Below, one piece after another: positions 1 through 4,969 of a stretch of DNA of 5,061 bases (within the stretch, counting starts at the first letter, position 1; every line of letters starts with the position of its first letter). The DNA comes from Candidatus Woesearchaeota archaeon. GTDB taxonomy: Archaea; Nanobdellota; Nanobdellia; Woesearchaeales; UBA11576. The DNA lies in assembly GCA_030591125.1 (NCBI GenBank), contig JAUVBP010000099.1, positions 1 through 5,061 on the forward strand, read 5' to 3'. The notes beneath the pieces are model-generated. The model was not told the DNA's origin. It ran no database searches and saw only the letters and a list, made by a program, of their open reading frames with translations. A program made the translations under genes and the position numbers.

Positions 1-9
1 AAGCTTGAT

Positions 10-234
10 TCAGTTGTTATACGCCCTTAGCTGGATGTGGACTATGCCCCTGTCAGATTCTTTCTCTTCTTCAGGAGGCATCCTACGATACCTGTCAGGA
101 CCATCTATATCTATCCTGGGCTGCTCACGCGGGTGCTCTTCCTGCCGGCGCTTACGCTCCTCATCCCACTCTATTATGGCAGGATCAAGTATCTCGTAGC
201 ATCTAGAACTGTTCATGTTGACATATCCCCTCAT
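10..234 (-). CDS. Small charged hypothetical protein (74 aa)
   Basis: I do not recognise this protein. An in-frame GTG at 243 would give 77 residues. I prefer the ATG at 234 because the minus strand reads TAGGTGGGTGTT-ATG, so the GTG falls inside a GGTG-type Shine-Dalgarno sequence. A TATA box about 60 bases upstream supports it as a real gene. The product has no membrane segment or signal peptide. An N-terminal part (CYEILDPAIIEWDEE) is followed by a run dense in Arg and Glu (DEERKRRQEEHPREQPR), a Pro/Arg/Glu stretch, and a short beta-like tail (RGIVHIQL). It is probably soluble, largely disordered in the middle, and perhaps an adaptor or nucleic-acid-associated protein, but function is unknown. 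It lies downstream of the histidine kinase on the same strand, separated by about 200 bases with its own promoter. It ends with TGA at 10-12, close to the window edge. Confidence 0.7.
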   Translation of the reverse strand: MRGYVNMNSSRCYEILDPAIIEWDEERKRRQEEHPREQPRIDIDGPDRYRRMPPEEEKESDRGIVHIQLRAYNN

Positions 235-290
235 AACACCCACCTATAGCGAAAAAACTACGAATCTCCAGAAATAATATGGTAAATCGG

Positions 291-300
291 ATATATAAAG
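291..300 (-). promoter_or_regulatory. TATA box of the small charged gene
   Basis: The minus strand reads CTTTATATAT, a strong archaeal TATA box. With the usual spacing of about 25 bases, transcription should begin near 269, giving a leader of about 35 bases that carries the GGTGGGTG ribosome site. The leader also contains a T6 run on the minus strand (252-257), which could terminate read-through from the kinase or attenuate this gene. The 13-mer GATATATAAAGGT covering this box recurs exactly at the cyclophilin promoter (4480-4492). Confidence 0.7.
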
Positions 301-378
301 GTTCGGATTACATTTGTCAATAAACCGCAAGATAAGATCATGTTCGGTTTAGGACACTTGGCAATTCCGTGCGGTTTA
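301..378. promoter_or_regulatory. Four-copy GTTCGGTTTA motif array (candidate operator)
   Basis: Four copies of a KTKCGGWTTA-like motif lie directly upstream of the TATA box of the small charged gene. They are GTTCGGATTA at 301-310, the inverted copy TAAACCGCAA at 321-330, GTTCGGTTTA at 342-351 and GTGCGGTTTA at 369-378. Centre spacings are about 20, 21 and 27 bases, so the first three are roughly two helical turns apart on one face of the DNA. The copy at 301 abuts the TATA box where the BRE would be. This placement is what a multi-site transcription regulator would need. The regulator is not identifiable here, since the nearby response regulator has no DNA-binding domain. Confidence 0.5.
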
Positions 379-382
379 TTGA
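317..382. repeat. 13-bp perfect inverted repeat
   Basis: TCAATAAACCGCA (317-329) is exactly complementary to TGCGGTTTATTGA (370-382), with 40 bases between. Two copies of the motif array form the core of the arms. It could be a pair of protein-binding sites, or a long-loop stem in the 3' tail of the kinase transcript. No T-run follows on either strand, so it is not an obvious terminator. Confidence 0.75.
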
Positions 383-388
383 GCACAC

Positions 389-425
389 AAATTCCACACA
401 TAGAATAATCCTGCTGGTGGAATTT
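389..425. repeat. 9-bp perfect inverted repeat after the kinase
   Basis: AAATTCCAC (389-397) and GTGGAATTT (417-425) are exact inverted copies separated by 19 bases. The repeat lies seven bases beyond the stop codon of the minus-strand histidine kinase. In its mRNA this could fold as a hairpin that stabilises the 3' end. The U-rich tract expected of an archaeal terminator is absent immediately after it, so the termination role is uncertain. Confidence 0.5.
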
Positions 426-431
426 TTAGCT

Positions 432-1904
432 TTAGTACATAGTCAGCTTGGGAAACAGTATAGAAATAGATGTCCCCTTACCCACTTTGGACTTCACATC
501 TATCTTTGCGTCATGGAGATCGACAATACCTCTTACAATAGAAAGCCCGAGACCGAACCCTCCCTTGGTGCGGGTCATGAGATCCTCAACCTGATAGAAC
601 TGGTCAAACAGTTTCTCTATCTTGTCCTGATCTATGCCCTTGCCATCATCGATGAGGCAGAACTCCCAATTCTTCGCATGCATCTTTGCAGATACCCTGA
701 TCGTCCCTTTCGGCTCAGTGAACTTTATCGCGTTATTGAAAAGATTGATGAATACCTGCTTCATCTTGGCAGGGTCTGCCACGTCAAAGAACCTCTGAGG
801 GATGTCTATCACAGTCTTTATCTTCTGCTTACGCGCCATGTTGATGTAGAGCCTGTCATTGACAAGCTTGCGGAGGTCGAACTCAGACAGCTCAAGCTTT
901 GCCTTCTTCGACCTTAACCTCGACAGCTCAAGGAGATCAGTTATCAGACCATCAAGCCTATCTATCTCTTCGCCTACAACAGACAGTGCATCCTTCTGCT
1001 TCGGCCGCACCGACCCAAGCTTTCCGTCACGCAGAAGACTGGAGTACAGCTTCATTGAAGTGAGCGGCGTCTTGAGCTCGTGCGACACTGTAGAGATGAA
1101 CTCATCCTTCATCTTGGATACTTCCTTCTCCTGAGCATAGAGCTGCTCAGACCTCTTCAGCCTGTCCTGCAATGTAGCCTTATCGACAAGCTTCAGGTAT
1201 ATCACCTGTGTGAAGAGCAAGATAGATACAAACGGGAACGGCTGGCCTGCGACTGCAAGAGAACGGTTCATGTTATCATACAGGATTATGTTGAACAATT
1301 CTATCACCGGCGTTATGGTGTAGACTATGAATGCCACGACGATATTCGCCTCATACTTCAGATCATACTTCGAGTTCACAAGTATGTACCCAGCATAGTA
1401 CAGCAGTATCACGACCTCTGCGACATTCACACTCGTGTTTGTCCAGAAATCCTGCAGAGACCCACCTGCCAGATCGATTATCGAGAGCGTGAATATGCAG
1501 AAGACAAAGCTCACCCCTGCCAACAGCAGGAAGTGATCCGCCATGAACCTCCTTGCGTTGAGCTTCTTCTGCCTGAGTATGGGATAGATGAAAGCGTTCG
1601 CCACAAGGAACAGTGCAAAGATCTCAAAGAAATTATCTGCCAACGCCAACATCGCAAAGCTGGCAGGCGCATCAGTGAACACGAAGTTCGCCATGAAATA
1701 CACTGCAATTATCTTATTCAACACCAACGCAGAGAAAGCGATTATCAGGAAACGCAGCTCACGCTTACGGTTGCGCGTCCATTCTGACACGATCATGTAT
1801 GTCACTATCGTGAAGAATATCAGCTCTATCGTAGTCTTAAGGAGTTCACCTTCGGTAGTCCCTAAGAAATTGAAGAATCCGTGCAGCAGTATGGTAAAGG
1901 TCAT
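432..1904 (-). CDS. Seven-helix membrane sensor histidine kinase
   Basis: This is a sensor kinase of a two-component system, which autophosphorylates on His and passes the phosphate to a response regulator Asp. The N-terminal half has seven hydrophobic helices (about 22-41, 51-70, 85-108, 122-145, 160-177, 186-209 and 222-240). Basic loops at 42-51 and 110-120 predict N-outside, C-inside topology. A short coiled linker (about 241-264) leads into HisKA with the H-box FISTVSHELKTPL (His275). The HATPase_c domain has an N-box NLFNNAIKF (387-395), G1 DDGKGID (419-425), F-box LFDQFYQ and G2 GGFGLGLSIV (448-457). All catalytic motifs are intact, and no PAS, HAMP or attached receiver is seen. The stimulus is unknown; the helices themselves are probably the sensor. 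The start ATG overlaps the regulator stop (ATGA), and a GAGGG lies ten bases upstream, so translation is probably coupled to the regulator. The 490 residues look complete. Confidence 0.95.
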   Translation of the reverse strand: MTFTILLHGFFNFLGTTEGELLKTTIELIFFTIVTYMIVSEWTRNRKRELRFLIIAFSALVLNKIIAVYFMANFVFTDAPASFAMLALADNFFEIFALFLVANAFIYPILRQKKLNARRFMADHFLLLAGVSFVFCIFTLSIIDLAGGSLQDFWTNTSVNVAEVVILLYYAGYILVNSKYDLKYEANIVVAFIVYTITPVIELFNIILYDNMNRSLAVAGQPFPFVSILLFTQVIYLKLVDKATLQDRLKRSEQLYAQEKEVSKMKDEFISTVSHELKTPLTSMKLYSSLLRDGKLGSVRPKQKDALSVVGEEIDRLDGLITDLLELSRLRSKKAKLELSEFDLRKLVNDRLYINMARKQKIKTVIDIPQRFFDVADPAKMKQVFINLFNNAIKFTEPKGTIRVSAKMHAKNWEFCLIDDGKGIDQDKIEKLFDQFYQVEDLMTRTKGGFGLGLSIVRGIVDLHDAKIDVKSKVGKGTSISILFPKLTMY

Positions 1905-2269
1905 GACAATAAGTCCCTCACAGCTTTCAACAACTGTTCAGGCTCAAATGGTTTTGTGAGGTACGCATCTGTGCCTACCATCACCCCTTTTTCTTTATCC
2001 AACTGCTGATTCAATGCAGTCACCATGATTATCTTGATCTCTTTCAAAGAATCATCCTGGCGCATGCTGAAACACACATCATAACCGCCCCTGTTAGGGA
2101 GCATCAGGTCAAGAACTACAAGGTCAGGATTGACCTTCTTGATGAGGTCCAGGCCAGACTCGCCATCAAAAGCGACAGAGACGTCAAACTCATCACCAAG
2201 GATGAGCTTCTGCGCATTAGCGATATTAACCTCATCCTCTACAATGACTACTCGCTTCTTTTTGGCCAT
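1901..2269 (-). CDS. Single-domain (CheY-like) response regulator
   Basis: This is a stand-alone receiver domain of 122 residues, full length for REC, with no output domain. It has the acidic pair Glu11/Asp12 (IVEDE), the phospho-acceptor Asp54 (VVLDLMLP), the switch Thr84 (MVTA), Tyr103, and Lys106 in LTKPF. It is first in a two-gene operon with the membrane kinase, which is presumably its phosphodonor. Without a DNA-binding or enzymatic domain, it must act by protein contact or as a phosphorelay step; its target is not visible here. The ATG at 2269 is preceded by GGGGTGTTCTT, a good ribosome site, and a TATA box sits about 38 bases upstream. Confidence 0.95.
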   Translation of the reverse strand: MAKKKRVVIVEDEVNIANAQKLILGDEFDVSVAFDGESGLDLIKKVNPDLVVLDLMLPNRGGYDVCFSMRQDDSLKEIKIIMVTALNQQLDKEKGVMVGTDAYLTKPFEPEQLLKAVRDLLS

Positions 2270-2302
2270 AAGAACACCCCTATGGGCTGTTGAGTAGGAG
2301 GG

Positions 2303-2312
2303 TATATTTAAA
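2303..2312 (-). promoter_or_regulatory. TATA box of the two-component operon
   Basis: The minus strand reads AAAGCAAAC-TTTAAATATA, an A-rich BRE-like element followed by a TATA box. Predicted transcription start is near 2281, leaving a leader of about 12 bases that just contains the GGGGTG ribosome site. It is divergent from the TraB-like gene promoter about 40 bases away. Confidence 0.6.
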
Positions 2313-2347
2313 GTTTGCTTTGGTTGGTTTTTAATGAGGGAGAATCA

Positions 2348-2355
2348 TTATAAAG
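2348..2355 (+). promoter_or_regulatory. TATA box of the TraB-like gene
   Basis: TTATAAAG sits with its centre about 35 bases before the ATG at 2386, so the expected start is near 2378 and the leader is very short. A G5 ribosome-site candidate (2376-2380, AGGGGGTTAAA-ATG) lies at the leader edge. The AACCC...GGGTT arms (2364-2368 and 2378-2382) could pair, but probably only in a longer transcript. Confidence 0.45.
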
Positions 2356-2385
2356 CAGCACAGAACCCTTTTTTAGGGGGTTAAA

Positions 2386-3138
2386 ATGGAAATAATAGGG
2401 GTCAGCCACGCTCGTAAAGAGATAAGCGAAGTAGTGGCAGGATATATTGATTGCAAACATCCGAATCTTGAGAGCATACTTATTGAGTTATCTCCTGAGT
2501 ATAAGCAATTTGAGGGTAATGGTGATGATTTCTTCCGCCCCATGGCAGATTATTTTGAATCAAAAGGGGTCCGAGTGATACCTGGTGACCGCAAACGCTG
2601 GGATGTGATGGGCCTTTCAGGAGAGGAAGCAGTTGATATGTATCACAATAATCCTCTCAAATTTGTCGCTTTGGAAACAGTCTCAATATACCTGGGACTT
2701 CTGAATGGAAAACTTTTCAAAGATAGAGATGAAGATATGGATGCGCTGTGTAAACAGGAAAAACCTGATGTAGTAGTTGTCGGAGGAAGCCATGCGAAAT
2801 ATATCAAAGAACATAACCCAGAATCCATGTTCGTCTACTTCACTGAAAAAGAGCAGATAATCGGAAAGATAGTCAATGCAGGGACATACCGCGCTTCTGA
2901 TATGCGAGTCTATGTAGGAATTGATTCTCCGAAGATAAGAAGGCAACAGATCCGCAACTCAATAACCAGTTTAGCGGGAGGAGGCGTAGTTGCTGCAGCA
3001 GTATCGTTAGACTTGCCTGCATTGGTAGCATATCCTGCTGCATGGGTCGGACTGCATGCTTGTCTCAGTAACTTCGGAAACATAATTGAATATGTGAAGA
3101 CCATCAGAAGAGAACAAAAAAACAGGACAAAGATTTAA
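2386..3138 (+). CDS. Divergent TraB/PrgY/Tiki-like membrane protein
   Basis: This 250-residue protein has the layout of the TraB/PrgY family (related to Tiki metalloproteases and bacterial PrgY pheromone-shutdown proteins). Visible signs are an N-terminal GVSHA (GxxH at 5-8) and a strand ending in Glu34 (ILIELSPEY), as in the family's vELd/c element. An FKDRDEDM segment (111-118) resembles the family's ERDxxM, and a second GxxH is seen in VVVVGGSHAKYI (133-136). In the Tiki branch the two GxxH motifs and the Glu are proposed metal and catalytic ligands. The C-terminus (about 196-225) is hydrophobic and Gly/Ala-rich, fitting one or two membrane helices, followed by a basic tail. Substrate and activity are unknown. 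The ATG has a strong purine-rich site (AGGGGG). It is divergent from the two-component operon and lies upstream of the 54-residue gene. The family call rests on motifs only. Confidence 0.65.
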   Translation: MEIIGVSHARKEISEVVAGYIDCKHPNLESILIELSPEYKQFEGNGDDFFRPMADYFESKGVRVIPGDRKRWDVMGLSGEEAVDMYHNNPLKFVALETVSIYLGLLNGKLFKDRDEDMDALCKQEKPDVVVVGGSHAKYIKEHNPESMFVYFTEKEQIIGKIVNAGTYRASDMRVYVGIDSPKIRRQQIRNSITSLAGGGVVAAAVSLDLPALVAYPAAWVGLHACLSNFGNIIEYVKTIRREQKNRTKI

Positions 3139-3141
3139 AAA
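3134..3141 (+). promoter_or_regulatory. TATA box overlapping the TraB-like stop codon
   Basis: ACAAAGA-TTTAAAAA combines a BRE-like A-rich element with a TATA box. Its centre lies about 26 bases before the ATG at 3164, the distance expected when transcription starts at the initiation codon. No Shine-Dalgarno sequence precedes that ATG, which supports a leaderless mRNA. Confidence 0.5.
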
Positions 3142-3163
3142 CCCCTGTCCCGAATGATAGTTG

Positions 3164-3328
3164 ATGGCAGCCGGAAAGCGGACAAGCAAGTTGATCAAGG
3201 GAAAGAGATTCTTACAGCATTACCTATTCCTGCTGTGGCCATCACTGCGCAGCTACCTGCATGCGTACAAGAGCGTGAGGCATAAGCACAAAGGAAAGAA
3301 AGAGAAAATAGTGATAATAGAAGAGTGA
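3164..3328 (+). CDS. Basic 54-aa small protein, probably leaderless
   Basis: I do not recognise this protein. The ORF starts MAAGKRTSKLIKGKR and ends KKEKIVIIEE. It is strongly basic (about 14 Lys/Arg plus several His, against three Glu). A short aromatic/hydrophobic patch (FLQHYLFLLWPSL, 16-28) is flanked by basic arms, and a GKKEK turn precedes the IVII strand near the C-terminus. The patch is too short for a normal membrane helix and may be an amphipathic surface helix. Support for a real gene comes from the TATA box at the correct leaderless distance, the absence of another gene in this 190-base gap, and the hydrolase ATG three bases after its stop (TGA-AAG-ATG), a typical operon junction. 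Its role is unknown; binding to RNA, DNA or acidic lipid is possible. Confidence 0.6.
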   Translation: MAAGKRTSKLIKGKRFLQHYLFLLWPSLRSYLHAYKSVRHKHKGKKEKIVIIEE

Positions 3329-3331
3329 AAG

Positions 3332-3895
3332 ATGAAGAGGGCGTTCATAATACATGGATGGGATGGACATCCTGAAGAGTGTTGGTTCCCCTGGCTCAAG
3401 AAAGAGCTTGAATCAAAAGGATTTACTGTTTCTGTACCTGCAATGCCAAACACTGAAGAGCCTGACATCGAGGCATGGGTCGGGAATCTGACAGCACAAG
3501 TGAAAGAAGCAGATCAGGACACTTTCTTTGTAGGGCATTCGATCGGATGCCAGACAATACTCAGATACCTTGAAAGACTTGCCCCAGACATCAAAGTCGG
3601 CGGCATTTTCTTCGTCGCTGGATGGGTAACCCTGACTCCTGCAGCACTTGAAGAGGACGGTGCTGAAGAGGTGGCAAGACCGTGGCTTGATACCCCTATC
3701 AACTTAGAGAAAGCCAGGAGCCACACAAGTAACATTGTCGCAATATTCTCTGACAATGACCCATTCGTCCCACTTGACGATGCAAAGATATTCGAAGAGA
3801 AGCTTGGCGCAAAGATAATAATAGAAAAAGGATTATACCATATCAATGGGGAAGCAGGAGTGACAGAGCTCCCATCAATCCTGGAATCATTCTGA
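3332..3895 (+). CDS. RBBP9/YdeN-type serine hydrolase
   Basis: This is an alpha/beta hydrolase of the small Ser_hydrolase (RBBP9/YdeN) family, 187 residues, the usual length. The N-terminal strand and oxyanion loop read AFIIHGWDG (4-12), followed by the family's PNTEEPDIEAWV segment (39-50). The nucleophile elbow is FVGHSIG with Ser70. The acid is in SDNDPFVP (Asp143, or less likely Asp141), and His170 in GLYHINGEAG completes the triad. There is no signal peptide, so it is cytoplasmic. The natural substrate is unknown for most of the family; ester or peptide hydrolysis is expected. It follows the 54-residue gene by three bases and has only a weak ribosome site (GAGTGAAAG), so it is probably translated by coupling in the same operon. 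It converges on the cyclophilin gene with six bases between stops. Confidence 0.93.
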   Translation: MKRAFIIHGWDGHPEECWFPWLKKELESKGFTVSVPAMPNTEEPDIEAWVGNLTAQVKEADQDTFFVGHSIGCQTILRYLERLAPDIKVGGIFFVAGWVTLTPAALEEDGAEEVARPWLDTPINLEKARSHTSNIVAIFSDNDPFVPLDDAKIFEEKLGAKIIIEKGLYHINGEAGVTELPSILESF

Positions 3896-3901
3896 TGCAG
3901 T

Positions 3902-4459
3902 TCAGACCATCTCTGCCTTTACAATCTTGACTTCTTCAACAGGCCTGTCACCAGACCCTGTCTTTACCTTGCCCATCTTCTTGACAATATCCATGCCTTC
4001 CACAACTTTTGCAAAGACAGGATGCTTGTCATCCAGGAAGCTATTGTCCACAAGGTTGATGAAGAACTGGCTGCCACCTGTGTTAGGCCCTGCGTTGGCC
4101 ATCGACAATGTGCCTGGCTCGTTCCTGTTATGGTCAGTGAACTCATCCTTTATCTTGTAACCAGGACCGCCTGTACCTGTACCTGTAGGGTCACCACCCT
4201 GTATCATGAAGCCTGCGATTATGCGATGGAATATCACTCCATCATAGAACCCTTCGCCGACCAGCTTCTCAAAATTCCCTGCAGTGATGGGCATGTCATC
4301 GTAAAGCTCTAGCACGATGTCTCCCATGTTAGTCTCAAGCCTGACTCTCTTAGTATTGTCTCCCATATTGATCACCATCCATATTATCAGCACAGCCAGA
4401 ATAGCTGCAAGAAGTATTGTTCTTGTGTTTACATATCTGTGAAAAGTTTTCTTTTTCAT
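3902..4459 (-). CDS. Membrane-anchored cyclophilin-type peptidyl-prolyl isomerase
   Basis: This enzyme catalyses cis-trans isomerisation of Xaa-Pro bonds to help proteins fold. After a basic N-terminus (MKKKTFHRYVNTR), a hydrophobic helix (about 14-31, TILLAAILAVLIIWMVI) lacks a clear signal-peptidase site or lipobox Cys. It therefore probably anchors the enzyme with its catalytic domain outside the cell. The domain (about 38-183) has FHRIIAGFMIQGGD with catalytic Arg79, Phe84 and Gln87, then MANAGPNTGGSQFFI (120-134), and FLDDKHPVFAKV with His146. Phe141 stands where human CypA has Trp121, as in bacterial-type cyclophilins of low cyclosporin affinity. Met32 could start a cytosolic form, but the promoter fits the start at 4459: the TATA box centre is about 26 bases upstream, suggesting a leaderless mRNA. 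Confidence 0.95.
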   Translation of the reverse strand: MKKKTFHRYVNTRTILLAAILAVLIIWMVINMGDNTKRVRLETNMGDIVLELYDDMPITAGNFEKLVGEGFYDGVIFHRIIAGFMIQGGDPTGTGTGGPGYKIKDEFTDHNRNEPGTLSMANAGPNTGGSQFFINLVDNSFLDDKHPVFAKVVEGMDIVKKMGKVKTGSGDRPVEEVKIVKAEMV

Positions 4460-4479
4460 GGAGTGTCCTCAGAAGTTTT

Positions 4480-4490
4480 GATATATAAAG
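4480..4490 (-). promoter_or_regulatory. TATA box of the cyclophilin gene
   Basis: The minus strand reads CTTTATATATC, centred about 26 bases before the ATG at 4459, so the transcript probably starts at or next to the start codon. A GAGG at 4466-4469 would then lie outside the mRNA. The box shares the 13-mer GATATATAAAGGT with the promoter at 290-302. Confidence 0.65.
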
Positions 4491-4506
4491 GTATTTGTAC
4501 GTATAC
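4491..4506. promoter_or_regulatory. 16-bp palindrome, candidate operator
   Basis: GTATTTGTACGTATAC has the symmetric pattern GTAT-nn-GTAC-nn-ATAC, centred between 4498 and 4499. It touches the upstream edge of the cyclophilin TATA box, over the expected BRE, and lies 24 bases before the divergent TATA box at 4530. A dimeric regulator bound here could block the cyclophilin promoter. The assignment rests on symmetry and position only. Confidence 0.4.
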
Positions 4507-4529
4507 GGTCTCACATCGATTAAGAAATA

Positions 4530-4539
4530 TTTATAAAGG
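4530..4539 (+). promoter_or_regulatory. TATA box of the Lys/Ala-rich gene
   Basis: AAGAAATA-TTTATAAAGG combines an A-rich BRE-like element with a TATA box. Expected transcription start is near 4560, giving a leader of about 30 bases with a strong GGTGAT ribosome site. Confidence 0.6.
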
Positions 4540-4564
4540 CCTGAAGGCAGAGTAGACAGATATC

Positions 4565-4585
4565 ATGTTTAACCAAAAAAGGTGA
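4565..4585 (+). CDS. Possible six-codon uORF (MFNQKR)
   Basis: ATG TTT AAC CAA AAA AGG TGA lies in the predicted leader of the Lys/Ala-rich gene, a few bases after its expected transcription start. Its stop codon overlaps the GGTGAT ribosome site of the main gene. It could be read as a near-leaderless peptide that affects initiation at 4590. Such a short ORF can occur by chance, so it is recorded as a possibility only. Confidence 0.2.
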   Translation: MFNQKR

Positions 4586-4586
4586 T
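4581..4586 (+). promoter_or_regulatory. Shine-Dalgarno site GGTGAT
   Basis: GGTGAT is an exact match to the archaeal anti-Shine-Dalgarno core and lies three bases (AAG) before the ATG at 4590, at the short end of usual spacing. It fixes the start of the Lys/Ala-rich gene. Confidence 0.75.
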
Positions 4587-4589
4587 AAG

Positions 4590-4946
4590 ATGGCAAAAAA
4601 GAGAGTTGTAAAGAAGAAGGTCAGATCCCGACCTAAAGCGAAAGCCAAACCAAAGTCAAAAGCAAGATTTTCAGTCAAGAGAGCGGTTTCTAAAGTGAAG
4701 AAAGCTGAGAAGAAAGCCCTAGCAAAGGTAAAGAAAGGCGAGAAGGCAGCAGCAGCTAAGTTCAAGGCATATGAGAAGAAAGCTGCAGCAGAGATGAAGA
4801 AAGCGAAAGCCGCATTCATGAAACAGGAGAAGAAGGTCAAGGAGTTTACCAAGAAGAATCCTGAGAAAGCACTCGCAATCGCTGCAGGCATCGGAGCGGC
4901 TATCGGCGCAGTGGCAATCGCAGCAGCAAGGATAAAAAGGAAGTAA
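4590..4946 (+). CDS. Histone H1-like Lys/Ala-rich protein with C-terminal membrane helix
   Basis: This 118-residue protein is made of three parts. A Lys/Arg/Pro-rich tail (1-29) includes RPKAKAKPKSKAR. A long Lys/Ala/Glu helix, probably coiled coil (30-89), has repeated VKKAEKKALAKVKKGEK-like units. A C-terminal hydrophobic segment after KKNPEKA reads ALAIAAGIGAAIGAVAIAAA (94-113), with Gly spacing typical of helix packing, then IKRK. The basic part resembles the tail of eukaryotic H1 and bacterial H1-like or AlgP proteins. The ENP/KNP-then-glycine-helix ending recalls the DUF883 (YqjD/ElaB) membrane proteins of bacteria. The likely role is membrane-tethered binding of DNA, RNA or ribosomes, which is inference. 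Low-complexity composition makes homology hard to judge. It has its own promoter, divergent from the cyclophilin, and probably shares an mRNA with the next gene. Confidence 0.8.
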   Translation: MAKKRVVKKKVRSRPKAKAKPKSKARFSVKRAVSKVKKAEKKALAKVKKGEKAAAAKFKAYEKKAAAEMKKAKAAFMKQEKKVKEFTKKNPEKALAIAAGIGAAIGAVAIAAARIKRK

Positions 4947-4969
4947 TTCCTACATCCTGAGGTCTGACG

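Noticed and set aside
1..6. AAGCTT (HindIII site) at the first base, suggesting a clone boundary
   Set aside because: The same hexamer occurs elsewhere in the window (for example around 863 and 1188) and the far end has no such site, so it may be chance.
235..431. A small RNA gene in the gap between the kinase and the small charged gene
   Set aside because: The inverted repeats would allow folding, but there is no promoter oriented for such an RNA and no recognisable RNA family; a regulatory DNA role explains the motifs better.
369..917. 182-residue plus-strand ORF antisense to the kinase
   Set aside because: It lies opposite conserved HATPase and HisKA sequence and has no domain pattern; it is a shadow of the kinase codon usage.
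1080..1787. 235-residue plus-strand ORF antisense to the kinase membrane region
   Set aside because: Its composition is odd (many Arg, Cys, His, Gln), it has no membrane or catalytic pattern, and it lacks a promoter; the opposite frame encodes a clear seven-helix kinase.
2364..2382. AACCC/GGGTT hairpin hiding the ribosome site of the TraB-like gene
   Set aside because: The predicted transcription start (about 2378) leaves the left arm outside the mRNA, and the stem is only five pairs.
3514..3846. 110-residue minus-strand ORF opposite the serine hydrolase
   Set aside because: The plus-strand frame has a complete catalytic triad; this ORF has no recognisable feature.
4520..4891. 123-residue minus-strand ORF rich in Phe and Ala
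   Set aside because: It is the complement of the Lys/Ala-rich gene (AAG and GCA codons read as CTT and TGC or in shifted frames). The plus strand has the promoter and GGTGAT site.
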